Assembly (NCBI GenBank): GCA_043228905.1
Contig: JBHGNT010000004.1
Span: 16,368,001-16,432,000, forward strand
DNA from: Azolla caroliniana
Taxonomy: Eukaryota > Polypodiophyta
DNA: 64,000 nucleotides
Direction of reading: 5' to 3'
Shown here piece by piece: positions 31,814 to 45,188 of the stretch. The position numbers and the translations under genes were made by a program. How positions within the stretch are numbered: position 1 is the stretch's first letter; every line of letters begins with the position of its first letter. The notes under the pieces were generated by a model. That model saw only the letters and a program-made list of their open reading frames with translations. It did no database searches and was not told the DNA's origin.

Positions 31814-34340
31814 GTTCCAGTGTTTCATTCGTCCTCTTCGGTTGATTCGGTTCTTTGTCTGAATCTGACTGGTTCATCATGTTCTTCGGCTAACATCCGA
31901 CTTCTGACCGGATTCGTCCTTGCATCTTCCAACCGATCTCTGTCGGTTGACCCGGAGTCCATTATCTTCTTCTACGACTCCCAGTCGGCAATGTTCTTGT
32001 CTTCCATGAAGACTATGTCTCGACTCCGGAACACTTCTTGTCGACCAAGTCCCACACTCGGTAGCGGAACTCATCATCGTCATTTCCAAGGAATATGCAT
32101 GGATGGGACTTTGTATCCAATTTATCTCTCTTGTCCTTTGCAACATGCACGTAGGTGAGACAACCAAACACCTTCAGATGCCGGTAAGACATGTCTTTAC
32201 CGGTTCATACTCTTTGTGGTGTGTCTCCTTCCAAGGGCGTTGAGGGTGATCTATTTATTACATACATCGTTGTCATCAGCGCCTCAACCCAAAACTTCTT
32301 GGATAAGTTAGCATGAGCCAGCATGTTTCGGACTCTCTCCATCATAGTCCGGATCATCCTTTCGGCCAATCTGTTGAGCTCCCATGTCTTCGGCACGGTG
32401 AATTCGAGCCGGATTCCCTTCGACTGGCAGTACTCTTGGAACTGCCCCCGATATTCACCTTGGTTGTCCGCTTGAACCGCTTTCAGCTTCCGGCTGGTTT
32501 CTCTTTCCACTGTCGTGTGGTATTCCTTGAAGATGGATAATACTTGGTCCTTCGTCTTTAGCGGTGAGACCCACAACTTCTGGTTGTTGTTGTCTATGAA
32601 TATCACGAAGTACTGTGATCAGGCATGTGACTTCGTGTCCACATGGCATACATCGGTATGCACAAGGTCCAGTTGTGCATTCCATCTCGACGGTGGTCTC
32701 GATCGGAAAGAGGTTCGGTGCTGCTAGCCGGCCAAACAGTCGGTGCACTTCTCAAGCTGCACGCCTTTCACCTCCGGAATGAGGTTATCTTCGGCAAGTT
32801 TACGCATCCCTTTCTTGCTCATGTGCCACAACTCACTTGCAGTGTCGGATACCACGTTCACATCTTCCTGGCAAATCCAAGCATGCATCATGTACAAGGT
32901 GTTAATCTTTTGGGCTTGGGTCACGATCAAGCTCCCTTTGCTGAACTTCATGACTCTATTCCGGATGCTAACCATGTAGCCTTCATCGTCTAGCCGAACG
33001 GCTGATATTAGGTTCAATTGAACCTCCGGAACGTGTCATACATCTTTCAACAACAACTTGCACCCGGTTGATGTTGTCGAACACACGTCCCCTATGGCGA
33101 CAATTTTGTATGTACCTTCATTTCCCATACGGAAACAACCGTGATCTCTGGCTCTGTACGATGAGAAGCATTTCCGGTCGGGTGTCAGATGGAATGACAC
33201 GCCAGAGTCGGATGCTAACCATGTAGCCTTCATCGTCTAGCCGAACGGCTGATATTAGGTTCAACTGAACCTCCGGAACGTGTCATACATCTTTCAACAA
33301 CAACTTGCACCCGGTTGATGTTGTCGAACACACGTCCCCTATGGCGACAATTTTGTATGTACCTTCATTTCCCATACGGAAACAACCGTGATCTCTGGCT
33401 CTGTACGATGAGAAGCATTTCCGGTCGGGTGTCAGATGGAACGACACGCTAGAGTCGACCACCCACGTCATTTCATCGCTAACAAGATGTATCTCATTTT
33501 CCTTAGTGATGAGCAACAACTCTTCTTCACTTGTTGTGATTGCCCATATTCCTCTCCTTTTCAAAATCTTCTTCGGTTCGGGAATGTTGGTCCCCCCTTT
33601 GACTTTCCGAATGTGTCGGCAATTCTTCTGGAAGTGCCCCGGCTTTTCGTAATAAAAGCAAGTGGGTCTCCCCCTTGACTTCGACCTCGTTCTTGATTTG
33701 TCCCGGTTCTAGGACTCTGGTTCCGGCCTCTTCCTCGGTTATGGTCGTCTTCCGTGACCAAGGCCTTTGCATCGATTCTGGACTCTCGGTCCTTCTGGCG
33801 AGCTTCTTCATTGAGCAAGCTTGATTTTACCCTTGTTATGGATAGGTGTTTTCCTTCCGGCCAGGCGTTGCCCAAAGTGACAACTAGCGTCTCCCAACTA
33901 TTCGGGAGGGAACTGAGTACCTCATCGGCCAGAGGTACTTCCAACGAGGTTGTTTGGTTTATTATCACCTGGAAGGAATTGATGTGCTCTGCCATACTGG
34001 AACCGTCTTGGTATCGGAGTCTCACTAGCTTCCAAATAGTGAGACCCGATTCACAGTGTTTTTATTCTCTAGCATGGTACCGATTTTCTCCCAGAGCACA
34101 TGAGCCTTACTCTCTTCATTAAAGTTGTTGTACAGGCTCATGTCGATGAAGCATCGAATGTATGCTGTCGTCTTCATGTGCATCACCTCCCAAGTCGTGG
34201 CATCGATCTTGTCCGATCTTTTGTCTCCAAACTGTACCGACATCTAGAGATTGTTAACCACCAGCATGTCCCTCATCTTCGACTTCCACACTGGGAGTTG
34301 GAGCCGGTGAGCTTGAACATGCTGCCGAATGAATCTTCCA
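31814..34340 (-). pseudogene. Copia gag, protease and integrase pseudogene (5' half of the split element)
   Basis: Read right to left. gag (34340-33561) starts near MEDSFGS and includes HMKTTAYIRCFID, HVLWEKIGTMLE, LPNSWETLVVTLGNAW and a zinc-knuckle remnant. Protease shows WVVDSSVSFHLTPDRKCF, with a DSG-type site in the duplicated copy. The pre-integrase region has MHRLFGRLAA-like and LWHMSKKGM words. The integrase core has YFVIFIDNNNQKLWV and KLKAVQADNQGEY, and FTVPKTWELNRLAERMIRTMMERVRNMLAHANL. Frameshifts are frequent. A 247-bp tandem duplication (32962-33455) repeats the protease segment. The frame resumes beyond the nested Ty3 element at 22289. Confidence 0.8.
32962..33455. repeat. 247-bp tandem duplication in the Copia protease region
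   Basis: The segment starting CGGATGCTAACCATGTAGCC at 32962 begins again at 33209, and the two copies are almost identical over 247 bp. Both encode (minus strand) SFHLTPDRKCFSSYRARDHG. The duplication arose within this element after or shortly before insertion, because other Copia copies here show a single unit. Confidence 0.85.
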
Positions 34341-34357
34341 TGTTGTGATACCAATTT

Positions 34358-34614
34358 GTTACAAATAATGCTCGGCCACAACCCAGTCTCCAACATTGGA
34401 TGGAAGAAAACAAAAAATACAAATAAGATGACAAAAGATGTTAACTTGGAAAACCCTAATCGGGAAAAAACCACCGGAGCCCACAAACTCCAACTATCAC
34501 TATGAGAGAAAGGGTACAACAGAATGAGACTTAGAGGCAACAACCTCTAGGTCTGTATTTTCGCCAACCGGTAGTTACAACAAAAAAGGCATTCTGTATG
34601 TCTGTATGTCTGTA

Positions 34615-34657
<43 letters not shown>

Positions 34658-34924
34658 ATACAACGATAATGATAACCACTCTCAGCCGTAAACTACAATG
34701 ATAATCATATGTTACACTATTTTCCTTAGTTATATTTATACTCATATAACTTACGGGCTATTTACAAATATGACCTCAACAGTCACGCCTGAATATATTT
34801 ACAAATATGTTCCTACTTGCTAGTTCATACCGGATCTAGACGGACTTGTTCCGGATCCATCTGGTTCGGCTCCTCCCTTCGTCCCGTTTGATCCGGCCCA
34901 TCTGGAGGGACCTGTTTCTCAATA
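34358..34924 (-). repeat. 5' LTR of the split Copia
   Basis: Begins at TGTTACAAATAATGC beside the primer site (complement of TTGGTATCAC). It runs through a (CTGT)n/(CT)n microsatellite at about 34600-34657 to CCTGTTTCTCAA(TA), where the terminal CA appears mutated. It aligns with 20265-20815. Confidence 0.78.
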
Positions 34925-35247
34925 GGGAGAAATGAACCAAGCTGGAATCCCATTCGACAAATTGTATTTTTCTCGGATATGGGAGGAACGGGGAATTCAG
35001 CTATCTGCCATGGGACCCAAAGAACCGAAAATTGATCCCTAGTAGTGATGTAGTCTTCAATGAAGACTCAATCATCTGGGACCAAACAAAGCTCCGAACC
35101 AGAAAGAGAGTTAGTTTTGACTATTCTTCGACCCATCTCGAGGCCGAAATGTCGTATCCTGAACCCAATTTGGTAAGCAACCCCCAAGCCGAACCCGAAT
35201 CTCAAACGATTCAATAACTGATTCAATCCCAAGACAAACTCCATTTG
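34925..35247 (+). pseudogene. Copia integrase C-terminal / linker fragment, plus strand
   Basis: Reads KLESHSTNCIFLGYGRNGEF, then WDPKNRKLIPSSDVVFNE, the conserved region after the Copia integrase core, followed by a linker before reverse transcriptase. It is cut on both sides by other elements. It may be the distal part of the plus-strand Copia seen at 18839-20264. Confidence 0.65.
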
Positions 35248-35697
35248 TGTTGAGTGGAAAAGCTCAACTTGACCCGGATCGACTGAATAAGTTAGAGCCG
35301 GATCGGTGACCGGAGAAGAGAGTTGGATTCGGAGAGCTAGATTTGGAGGGCCGAACCCACGTGCGAACTAGTAGGCTATTGGAGGTCTGCACTCATAGAC
35401 TACTAGGTAGATATCCTAGGAGTTAGTGTCAGTATCTCAGTACGAGCATTGAAGTACTTGTCAATACTTTTGTCGGTCCTTTTTAAGGACTTGTATAAAA
35501 GTGCTGACTGAGCACATTATACGTACAGAGAGTAATATTTTGTAATTTGAGTTTAGTGTTCTACTCTCTCTGTCTCTCTTGTGCACTCTCTCTCTCTTTG
35601 TGTGTATGTGTAAAGCTTCCATAAACCTGCAACATTTCTCTATTGGTAACCGGTGAAGTCGGTTGTGTATGTAAAGCTTCCGCACAAAATCTTTACA
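35248..35697 (+). repeat. Copia 5' LTR (same superfamily as 54545-60258)
   Basis: TGTTGAGTGG...CTTTACA, 450 bp, immediately followed by a TGGTATCAAGG primer-binding site. It contains the block GTATCTCAGTACGAGCATTGAAGTACTTG and a TATAAAA box at 35494-35500, in the same order as in the LTRs at 54545 and 59849. No partner 3' LTR is found nearby. Confidence 0.8.
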
Positions 35698-35796
35698 TGG
35701 TATCAAGGTGCGAGGGTTGAAAGTCCTCTTCCGTTGACAAAAATCAGTAGATAGACGAAAACCTAATTTCTGGTAAAGAACATACAAAAGAAGGAA

Positions 35797-36874
35797 ATGG
35801 ACAGAGGGATGGCTAGATCACTTCTGACGGAGAACCTCGACAGAAGCAATTATGCATCTTGGTCCTACAAGATGTGCCAATACCTGTTGGTGCACGATTA
35901 CTGAAGTTATGTCGAAGGAGTGAATGAAGAAGCGCCGGAGCCGACACACGAGGACTTCCCGGCATGGGAGCAAAGAGCGAGCAAAGTGTTGTATTGTCTC
36001 ACGTTGTGTGTGCACGATCAAATGCTTAGCTACATCAAAGACACAAGAACGTCGAAAGATGTCTGGGAAAATCTGAAGAAGATTTTAGAGGCCAGTACCA
36101 TGGCCCTGTAAGTTGCAACTTTGACAAGAGCTCAACAACATTCAACAAAGGGACATGTCGGTTACGGACTACACCAACAAGATAAAGGAGATTTGCAACG
36201 TGCTGGGGTCCATCAATATGATGGTGGATGAAGAAGAGATGGTCAAGATCTGCCTCGGTGGTCTGGCACAGAGGTACGGGCCTATCCGGACGACGATTTG
36301 CACCCGGGAGAAGCCACCATCCTTCTTCGACTTGCAATCGATGCTAATGGTCGAAGAAAACCACGCCAGTGGGTTGAGGAACACTCAAACAGAAAACCAG
36401 ATGTTGTACACAGAGGCGGATCAGCCCCGTGGGCATGCAGGATTAGGTGGATTGGCACACAACGGAAGTGGGCATCAAGAGCAGAATCGGAGGCATAGAG
36501 ATAGTGGCGACAACAGTTCCGAACCCTCCACAAGCAAGGGATTCAAGGCGGTGCCGAAAACCGACAATCGAAAAACGATATGGAATGCTGGTAATGTGGC
36601 AAGAAAGGCCATAAGGAAAGCGAGTGTTGGAAGAAGCATGTCGATTTGGATAAATCCGGATACGGCAAGGCTGGACAATGGAACCGATAGAGCTCGCACT
36701 ACGCCGAAGTATCAAAAGGATCCAAAACCGGAAGGACCAGCCTTCGTGATGAAGCACGAGGTGAACTCGATGAAGAAGTTTACTAACACCGGGTCATTTG
36801 AAATAGGTAATATGTCGCAATTTAAGAAAGGCACAAAGTATCCCATTTCACAAAAAGGACCATTGCATGTGTAA
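35797..36874 (+). pseudogene. Copia gag, truncated and frameshifted
   Basis: Starts MDRGMARSLLTENLDRSNYA 100 bp after the LTR, as in the full-length element at 55072. It continues with AWEQRASKVLYCL and DVWENLKKILEASTMAL. After a frameshift at about 36110 come SVTDYTNKIKEICNVL and MVKICLGGLAQRYGP. The zinc knuckle near 36590-36640 survives in part. Gag similarity ends at about 36800 (AFVMKHEVNSM). No protease or pol follows, so only LTR and gag remain. Confidence 0.78.
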
Positions 36875-37065
36875 AGGGTTTTGGAAATTGAATCAAATTA
36901 TATTGATTTATACCATGTCCAAAACTTTAGGGCTTTCAAAAAATGCCCTTAATAATCAACACGTGAAATTTACAAGAGAACGAACAAAAATTAGAAAATG
37001 ACTAACATGTATATTTATACATATTTGTGAATTGCCATATTGATGTAACATACAATATTTACATT

Positions 37066-37640
37066 TCATATATGAGATCCATCACTTCCCAGAGATATGC
37101 CTTCCCCTTCAGACCCACCCGATGAACTAGAAGAGCTTTGTGAGGTCTCATCCTCATCATCACTAGCAACCAATGCATTGTCTTCATCCAATTGCAATCC
37201 AACGTCACCGTGATTATGAGAGATACTCCTTGTCGTCTCTGTGTTGCGTCAACAGGCACATATGAGATCTTTTCTTTTATTATATTGATTGTAATCAGTC
37301 TTAGATGGCCTGTTTTGGTCAAGGAGAAGTCATACACAAGTATGCCGAGATTATCAAGTGCTAGAGTAGACGTGCTTGGTAGATTCTTTCTCCTCTACTT
37401 TCTGCTTGTGCCTTTGACATCCTTAACCATATCTAAAGAGTACTTCCCAGTAAATGCATCTTTGGAAGAGGTATGATACCAATGAACCACAATAGATTTT
37501 ACTTGATTGCCTTCATCATCCTTAATAATTTCAATGATTTTGGCAATCTAGAAGGGATGGCCCAACCCCGGGGGCTTCACTGTCAAAACTTGTATGATAG
37601 CACGGGAGTTCATCAAAAGGGGTTTAAATTAGTCACTGAG
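37066..37640 (-). pseudogene. Unidentified gene remnant with WY-rich domain and acidic serine tail
   Basis: Reading right to left with frameshifts: VLTVKPPGLGHPF, IAKIIEIIKDDEGNQVKSIV, VHWYHTSSKDAFTGKYSLDM, LALDNLGILVYDFSLTKTGH, then after a shift a tail like DEDETSQSSSSSSGGSEGEG ending in a TGA at 37066-37068. The order (a small beta-rich WxAKI...VHWY module, a TKTG segment, an acidic Ser tail) resembles BAH- or chromo-like reader modules, but I cannot name the family. Stops and at least two frameshifts are visible. It could be host-derived or part of a decayed transposon. Confidence 0.45.
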
Positions 37641-37699
37641 ATACAAAATGTATATATATAAGGGTATTAATAAATATTTTGAAAATATATTTACATAAG

Positions 37700-39699
37700 G
37701 GTATTATCAATTATGCTTGAAATTTTTTTTTATATAAGCCCATGAAATATTAGATATGTCAATGAGATAGTAAAGAATGTATTATGCATACATATATACC
37801 TACATCCATGAATATATATGTACATACATTACACCCATTTATACATGCATATTGACTAAACATAGATATATGTACAAATATATATTACCATATGTAAATA
37901 TGTACATACACATACGTACATACATTACATACTACATACATAAAAATGACATATTACATATATACATACACATTCTTACAAACATATTTTATATATTATA
38001 TATTACACACATATTGTTATACACAATTTATACAAATGCATATATACATTCCAACACAAAAAAAAACTTACATATTATATACATACACATACATAAATTA
38101 ATACATGAGATTACTTATTACACGTACATACAAATCTTCATACATACAAACACGTTACACATATATGCATATACGCACATAAATAAATTAGATATTGCAT
38201 ATCATATAATCCATATTTATTACACATAATTTACATATATAAATGTACACATATATAGATATATTACATATATACATACATACACACACATTAGATATAT
38301 GTATACTTACACATACATCGGATATATACATGCATATTATGTACATATTAGAAACATACATCCATATATGAGCCATGTACATACAAAACATGAAAAATAT
38401 CCCAAAAATATACATACATAAATACATTACATATATACACATCCATACATTCGTACACGTACATACATATCACCATATACACACACATATAGATACACGT
38501 ACATTAGATATATACATATGTATTATGTACATATTACAAAAACATCCATGCACATTGAATCATGAATATTGACATATACATATATGCATACACATACATA
38601 CATATCACCATATATATATGTACATATGCCTACAATGTTATAAGTTTTACAAACATACATCCATACACATATATACATACATTACATACATGCATACACA
38701 TACATATGTTACATATGTATATTACATAGACATACATATCATCACAAACTACAATGTACATATATACATACATATTACAAACAAACATCCACACACACAC
38801 GTATGCATGCATGTATGCATACACATACAAACATACATACATTACATATTACATATACACACATATGTACATTCATACATGTACTTACATATATTCATAC
38901 ACACTACAATAGTACGTATATGCATACACATACATACATTGCATATGCATATATGCATACACATATGTACATTCGTACATGGACATACATAATATTCCTT
39001 TATACATTGCTACATATACATACACATGCATACATTATATATATAGAGAGAGATATTATGCACATATTACAATCACACATCCATACACATTGAATCATGT
39101 GCATTTAAATATGCATATATACATACACACACGCACACGCATACAAACATACATTACATATGCATATACATATGTACATTCGTACATGGACATAAACATA
39201 CATACATTAGATATACATACACATACATATATGCATGCATGCATGCATACATTAGATATATACATACATATTACAAACAAACATCCATACACACATGTAT
39301 GCATATAGGCATACACATACAAACATACAAACATACATACATTACATATTACATATTACATATTACATATATACACATAAGTACATACATATATTCATTC
39401 ACATGTGCCCATGTATAAAATACCTAAAACATCCTATTACATTCTATTATCCATTTACCTAGAAAACATCTCCAGGAATCCATTTCAATTGGAGATGTAT
39501 CTTTACAATTGTCCCTTGCTTCACATATGTATGTATTGTGTTGTATATATGTGCATGTGGATGATCGAATGTAATATTTCTATACATATGCACATGTATA
39601 GTACACACACATATAACATGTAGATACATACACACACATAATACGTAGGCACATGCCATACATACAAATTTACAATACATACACATGCACATATATAGA

Positions 39700-39736
<37 letters not shown>

Positions 39737-40029
39737 ACACATAGATACATTATACATACTCACATGCCATACATACAATATATACAACACATGCAATTCA
39801 ATACATACATATATATACACATGCCATACATACAATGCATATATACAATAATGCATTTAATACAATACGATACAATGCAATACAATATGTACATACATGC
39901 ATACACACATCCATATGTAGACACAACACATACATACATATGCATGCAATACAATACATGTGCATATATATAGAACACATACGCACATGCTATACATACA
40001 ATACATACTTAAGCACATGTATAGAACAT

Positions 40030-40069
<40 letters not shown>

Positions 40070-40430
40070 CCATGAAATACAAAACATACATATATATGCA
40101 CATATATAGGACATACACACAAGCACATAACACATACCCTACATACTCACATGCCATACAATATGTACATACATACACACATGCCATACATACTAATACA
40201 ATATATACAATACCATATGTACATGCATACATACAGACAACACATACATATATACACATGCACATATATACAACATACACACATGCCATAAATATAATAC
40301 ATACATATGCAATTGTATAAAGCATACACATACATACACACAAAGAACATACATACATATCCATATGCATAAACACACACACTTGTATAGAACATACATA
40401 CATAGTACATACACAAGCTATAACGCTCTT
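37700..40430. repeat. Degenerate CATA/TACA satellite with higher-order repeats
   Basis: About 2.7 kb built from CATA, TACA, TATA and CACA words. A composite unit containing ATTACAAACAAACATCC, then GTATGCAT and ACATACAAACATACATAC, appears at about 38780 and again at about 39265, giving a higher-order period near 485 bp. Pure (CA)n runs lie at about 39703-39733 and 40033-40068. Long apparent ORFs on both strands (Tyr/Ile/His/Thr or Cys/Met/Val/Tyr) are artefacts of the repeat. A slightly AC-poor island at 39405-39560 separates two blocks. Confidence 0.85.
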
Positions 40431-40527
40431 TTTAAAATGCTAATTGTTTTAAAAAATGGGGGAAGAAAGGGGGGGAGATTACATATGCGTTGTGTTTTAG
40501 CAAAAAAAAGTGGGGGGGAAAAAGAAG

Positions 40528-40530
<3 letters not shown>

Positions 40531-40572
<42 letters not shown>
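40531..40572. repeat. (GA)n microsatellite
   Basis: An uninterrupted GA run 40 bp upstream of the eS12-like ATG. Confidence 0.9.
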
Positions 40573-40577
<5 letters not shown>

Positions 40578-40611
40578 TCCTTCCCATTTCTCTCCACACA
40601 AAAAGGAAGCT

Positions 40612-41054
40612 ATGCCTGAAGGAGGAGAAGATGTTATTGCTGAGGCTGCTGCAGCCACATAATCAACACCTACAGTCGGAGAGCCAATGGATATCCTAAC
40701 TGGGCTACAACTTGTGCTTAAGAAGGCTCTAACACATGATGGTATTGCAAGAGGGCTACATGAGGCAGCAAATGCTATTGAAAAACATGCAGCGGAGCTT
40801 TGTGTATTGGCTGAAGATTGCAACCAACCTGATTACACGAAACTTGTACAAGCACTTTGTTCAGAGCATAATGTTAACTTGATCTCTGTTCCTAGTGCCA
40901 GGAAGCTTGGTGAATGGGCTGGGCTTTGCAAGATTGATTTAGCGGGGAATGCCAGGAAGGTTGTTGGTTGCTCATGTGTAGTTGTGAAGGATTATGGCGA
41001 GGAGACAGAGGAGAGGGTCTCAATGTGGTCTGGGAGTATTTGAAAAGTCAGTGA
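40612..41054 (+). pseudogene. RPS12: Cytosolic ribosomal protein eS12 retrocopy, disabled
   Basis: eS12 is a small-subunit protein of the cytosolic ribosome. The ATG at 40612 gives an acidic Ala/Glu N-terminus and then TAA (40660-40662) in frame. After that the eS12 body is nearly intact: [75 protein letters not shown]. Two extra bases (GA) in GAGGAGACAGAGGAGAG shift the C-terminus. In the other frame the usual ending is still readable and stops at 41052-41054. No intron interrupts ~440 bp, whereas plant eS12 genes are generally split, so a processed retrocopy is likely. No clear poly(A) tract was seen. It could be expressed, but the stop and frameshift argue for a pseudogene. Confidence 0.85.
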
Positions 41055-41404
41055 TTTTGAGGCTGAATGGCTTTCATCGGTGGTTTAGGGTTTCCTATGT
41101 CATGCCCATGCTCTTGGTACGCATCAAAATCCGCGGGTACCTTCGGTAGTCCCTGTTTTTCAGGTTTTTGTTTGGAGAGAACTGGACTATAGTGATGAGT
41201 TAGAGGAGGATGATGATGATGTAGTGGATTCTTTTCTTCCTTTTATGCAATACTAGATTCCTTCTGATTAGTTTGGTTCACTTTAATGCATATACTTAAA
41301 ACTAAAAGGTCATATTTTTATGGATCTTTTGATTCCTTTTGAAACTTAACATTAACACTCTTGTTGTTGTTTCACAATGAGATAATCTAATGTCAACCAT
41401 TGAT

Positions 41405-43180
<1,776 letters not shown>

Positions 43181-43208
43181 CATATGTATAAGGGGTTTAT
43201 AAAAGATG

Positions 43209-43969
43209 TCATGAACGCACGTGATACAACCTCTTTAAATATAATGAAGCCTCCGAGGGCCCAACTTGTAGCTCATGTAGATTGCTTTGCCACCTCGCCT
43301 CTGCAACATGCAATAACCTTGGTCGTGGACGAACTAGATTATTTAATTCAAGATTATCTAGTGGTTGTAAAGGAGTCATGCTCACCATTGATGGGCCAAC
43401 AAGCGCCCATTTGAAATGATTTTCTAGTGGCCGGTACCCTGTAAAGTGGTTATCTAATCTTGTATGTTGATGATTAAAGAAGACATCCCACCAATCCACA
43501 TCCTGATCACCAACGTACTTTTTGGTTCGCTCAATATTTTTCTGCATCGCATCCAATATATCGTTTGCTCTTCAATTGAACTACCAACAACCAATCTTTT
43601 ATGGTCATCATAGGGCATTTGCTCAGCATCATAGATTATTGCATCTGGGAAACTCAATAAGAGCCTACATCCGTCTGGTGGCTCCCATTGCAAACTAGAT
43701 GAGTATTGTTTGGCATACAACATGGTCTGGTTGTGACCGACCACACTTTTTTGGATGAGGAAGATGTGGTTAAAACTTATATTATTAAGTGGAGAAAGAA
43801 CCCTACATACATTCCCATCACCATCCACACAAAAGCATGTGAAATCATATACTTCATCTAAATGTTGCACATTTGGCTTGGGGGTATAAGCTTCAACAAT
43901 CAACCTTGATAGCATAGGAAGTGTGAAAGCATCGCACCTCGCTAATTTCTTGGAGAACCTACTAAACAT
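43209..43969 (-). pseudogene. Unidentified protein-coding remnant
   Basis: An open 171-codon frame (43969-43454) starts MFSRFSKKLARCDAF. It includes VEAYTPKPNVQHLDEVYDFT, IFLIQKSVVGHNQTMLYAK, WEPPDGCRLLLSFPDAIIYD and VVGSSIEEQTIYWMRC. After a frameshift a second stretch continues with YRPLENHFKWALVGPS. Codon-like composition, and no low complexity, set it apart from the surrounding AT-rich DNA, so it was probably once a real gene. I do not recognise the family. It lies upstream of, and divergent from, the methyltransferase-like gene at 45189. Confidence 0.45.
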
Positions 43970-44157
43970 TTGATCTACACCCTTACATGTCGCCCAATTA
44001 GACCCTTACATGCAGATTTTGTATTGTTGAAAGGGACCCACCACCCCTTAAGTAATCGATGTTGAATTCTTTGTAGCCTCATGTTCTTGATGCTATATGA
44101 AATTTTAAAAGCAACTCGACAACTCTTCATAGTAAGTGAAAGGTAATATTCCACCTA

Positions 44158-44691
44158 CTAAGAACATGACACTGCCAGATGGTCCTTAAAAAGTTGCATA
44201 TTGGCAATCAATAATTTATCTTGTTCGTCTCCATTAGGAGACAAATACTTTTGTCGCGACCCTTGCAAGTTTGTCTTTCCAAATTTTGATAGACAAAGGC
44301 TCCCACAACATACCTTGCATATATCAATTGCAATTTGACAATCCAAACACAAAAAATTATATTGTTTAACACTCACTTGTCGAGGAACTCTTTGAAAATT
44401 TAGAGGCTTGTTGACACAGTCATCGTCAACATTCGATAAACTAGACTCATCATGATTTGTATCTACTTTAATATTTCTTATTTTACCTAAGTTAAAAGGC
44501 TCTATCGAAAAAAGTGACGTTGAACTCTGCTCTCGATCGTCGTTTGACTTTATATGGCACCATTTATTATTAACATGGTTATATTCCTCGATTGATAATA
44601 ACGAATTATCAGATAATTTAAAAGGCTCAATGGAAAACAGAGAATTTTTACTCGAGTTTTGAGGACATGTTGAGTAAGGCTAACTAAGATC
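44158..44691 (-). pseudogene. Unidentified open frame with Cys cluster (possible 5' part of the same gene as 43209-43969)
   Basis: Open for about 177 codons on the minus strand; no ATG near its start, and the first Met is at 44376. It contains two similar words, LFSIEPFKLSDNS and LFSIEPFNLGKIR, about 45 residues apart, then QRVPRQVSVKQYNFLCLDC and DICKVCCGSLCLSKFGK. The CxxC...CxxCC pattern could bind zinc. It ends at TAG 44158-44160. The next ~180 bp toward 43969 are partly readable in another frame. Function unknown. Confidence 0.4.
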
Positions 44692-45188
44692 AACTAAGTC
44701 CAAAATAGGCTCAAAGTTTTATCCTAAACATTTAAAAAACAATATAACAATTAAAACAATTAGAAAAAACAAAATTATATAAGGGAAAGTCATCTTCTCA
44801 TTGTCATTATTGTGTTCAAACAACAGAAGAGCACGGTTACCTGTAAGAATATATGGGGAGGCATAAGGGTAGGTGTAATGATGTGATTGATGTGTATGTG
44901 TAAAGTAAATGAGTGTGTGCATGTGTACAAGAATGTGTGGCGGTCTTATTTATAATGGTCATGTAACCATTCCATTGGATGTATTATATAAACCCCCTAT
45001 GGGATATTTAATGAATAACTTTTTCCCTCTTATTTTGGTGTCATTTCGTATTTTCACTCTTCTTCGCTCTCTCTAACGTAACTCCCCTTAGGAGGGGGGT
45101 GAAGCCAACCAAGTCTTGATTGGATCATACACCAACCAAGACTTCCAGTTTTTGCCTCCCTGGTCAAGTCGACACCAACGTCAGCAAC
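44692..45188. other. Divergent intergenic region before the ParB/methylase-like gene
   Basis: AT-rich up to about 45080, then GC-richer. A TTATTTATAATGG stretch at about 44947 could serve as a TATA element for rightward transcription. No reading frame is supported. Confidence 0.35.

Larger units (their letters stand above)
20265..34924 (-). mobile_element. Minus-strand Copia element split by a nested Ty3 element
   Basis: The 5' LTR is 34358-34924 and the 3' LTR about 20265-20815; both contain the ACAACGATAATGATAACCACTCTCAG block and the CTGTCTGT microsatellite. A TTGGTATCAC-type primer site adjoins the 5' LTR (complement at 34345-34357). A purine tract (complement AACTCCCCCTTC at 20816) adjoins the 3' LTR. 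gag, protease and integrase lie at 31814-34340, and reverse transcriptase and RNase H at 21130-22289. The nested Ty3 element (22290-31813) with its GTTCC duplication separates them. The outer end of the 3' LTR is missing and no target duplication is seen, so a deletion took this edge. Confidence 0.8.

Noticed and set aside
38030-38420. Possible CRISPR-like regular repeats in the CATA array
   Set aside because: Repeats are short, degenerate and contiguous, with no constant repeat or unique-spacer structure, in a plant nuclear context.
37777-40415. Many 60-160-codon ORFs on both strands
   Set aside because: They are translations of CATA/TACA simple repeats (Tyr/His/Ile/Thr on one strand, Cys/Met/Val/Tyr on the other) and carry no protein signal.
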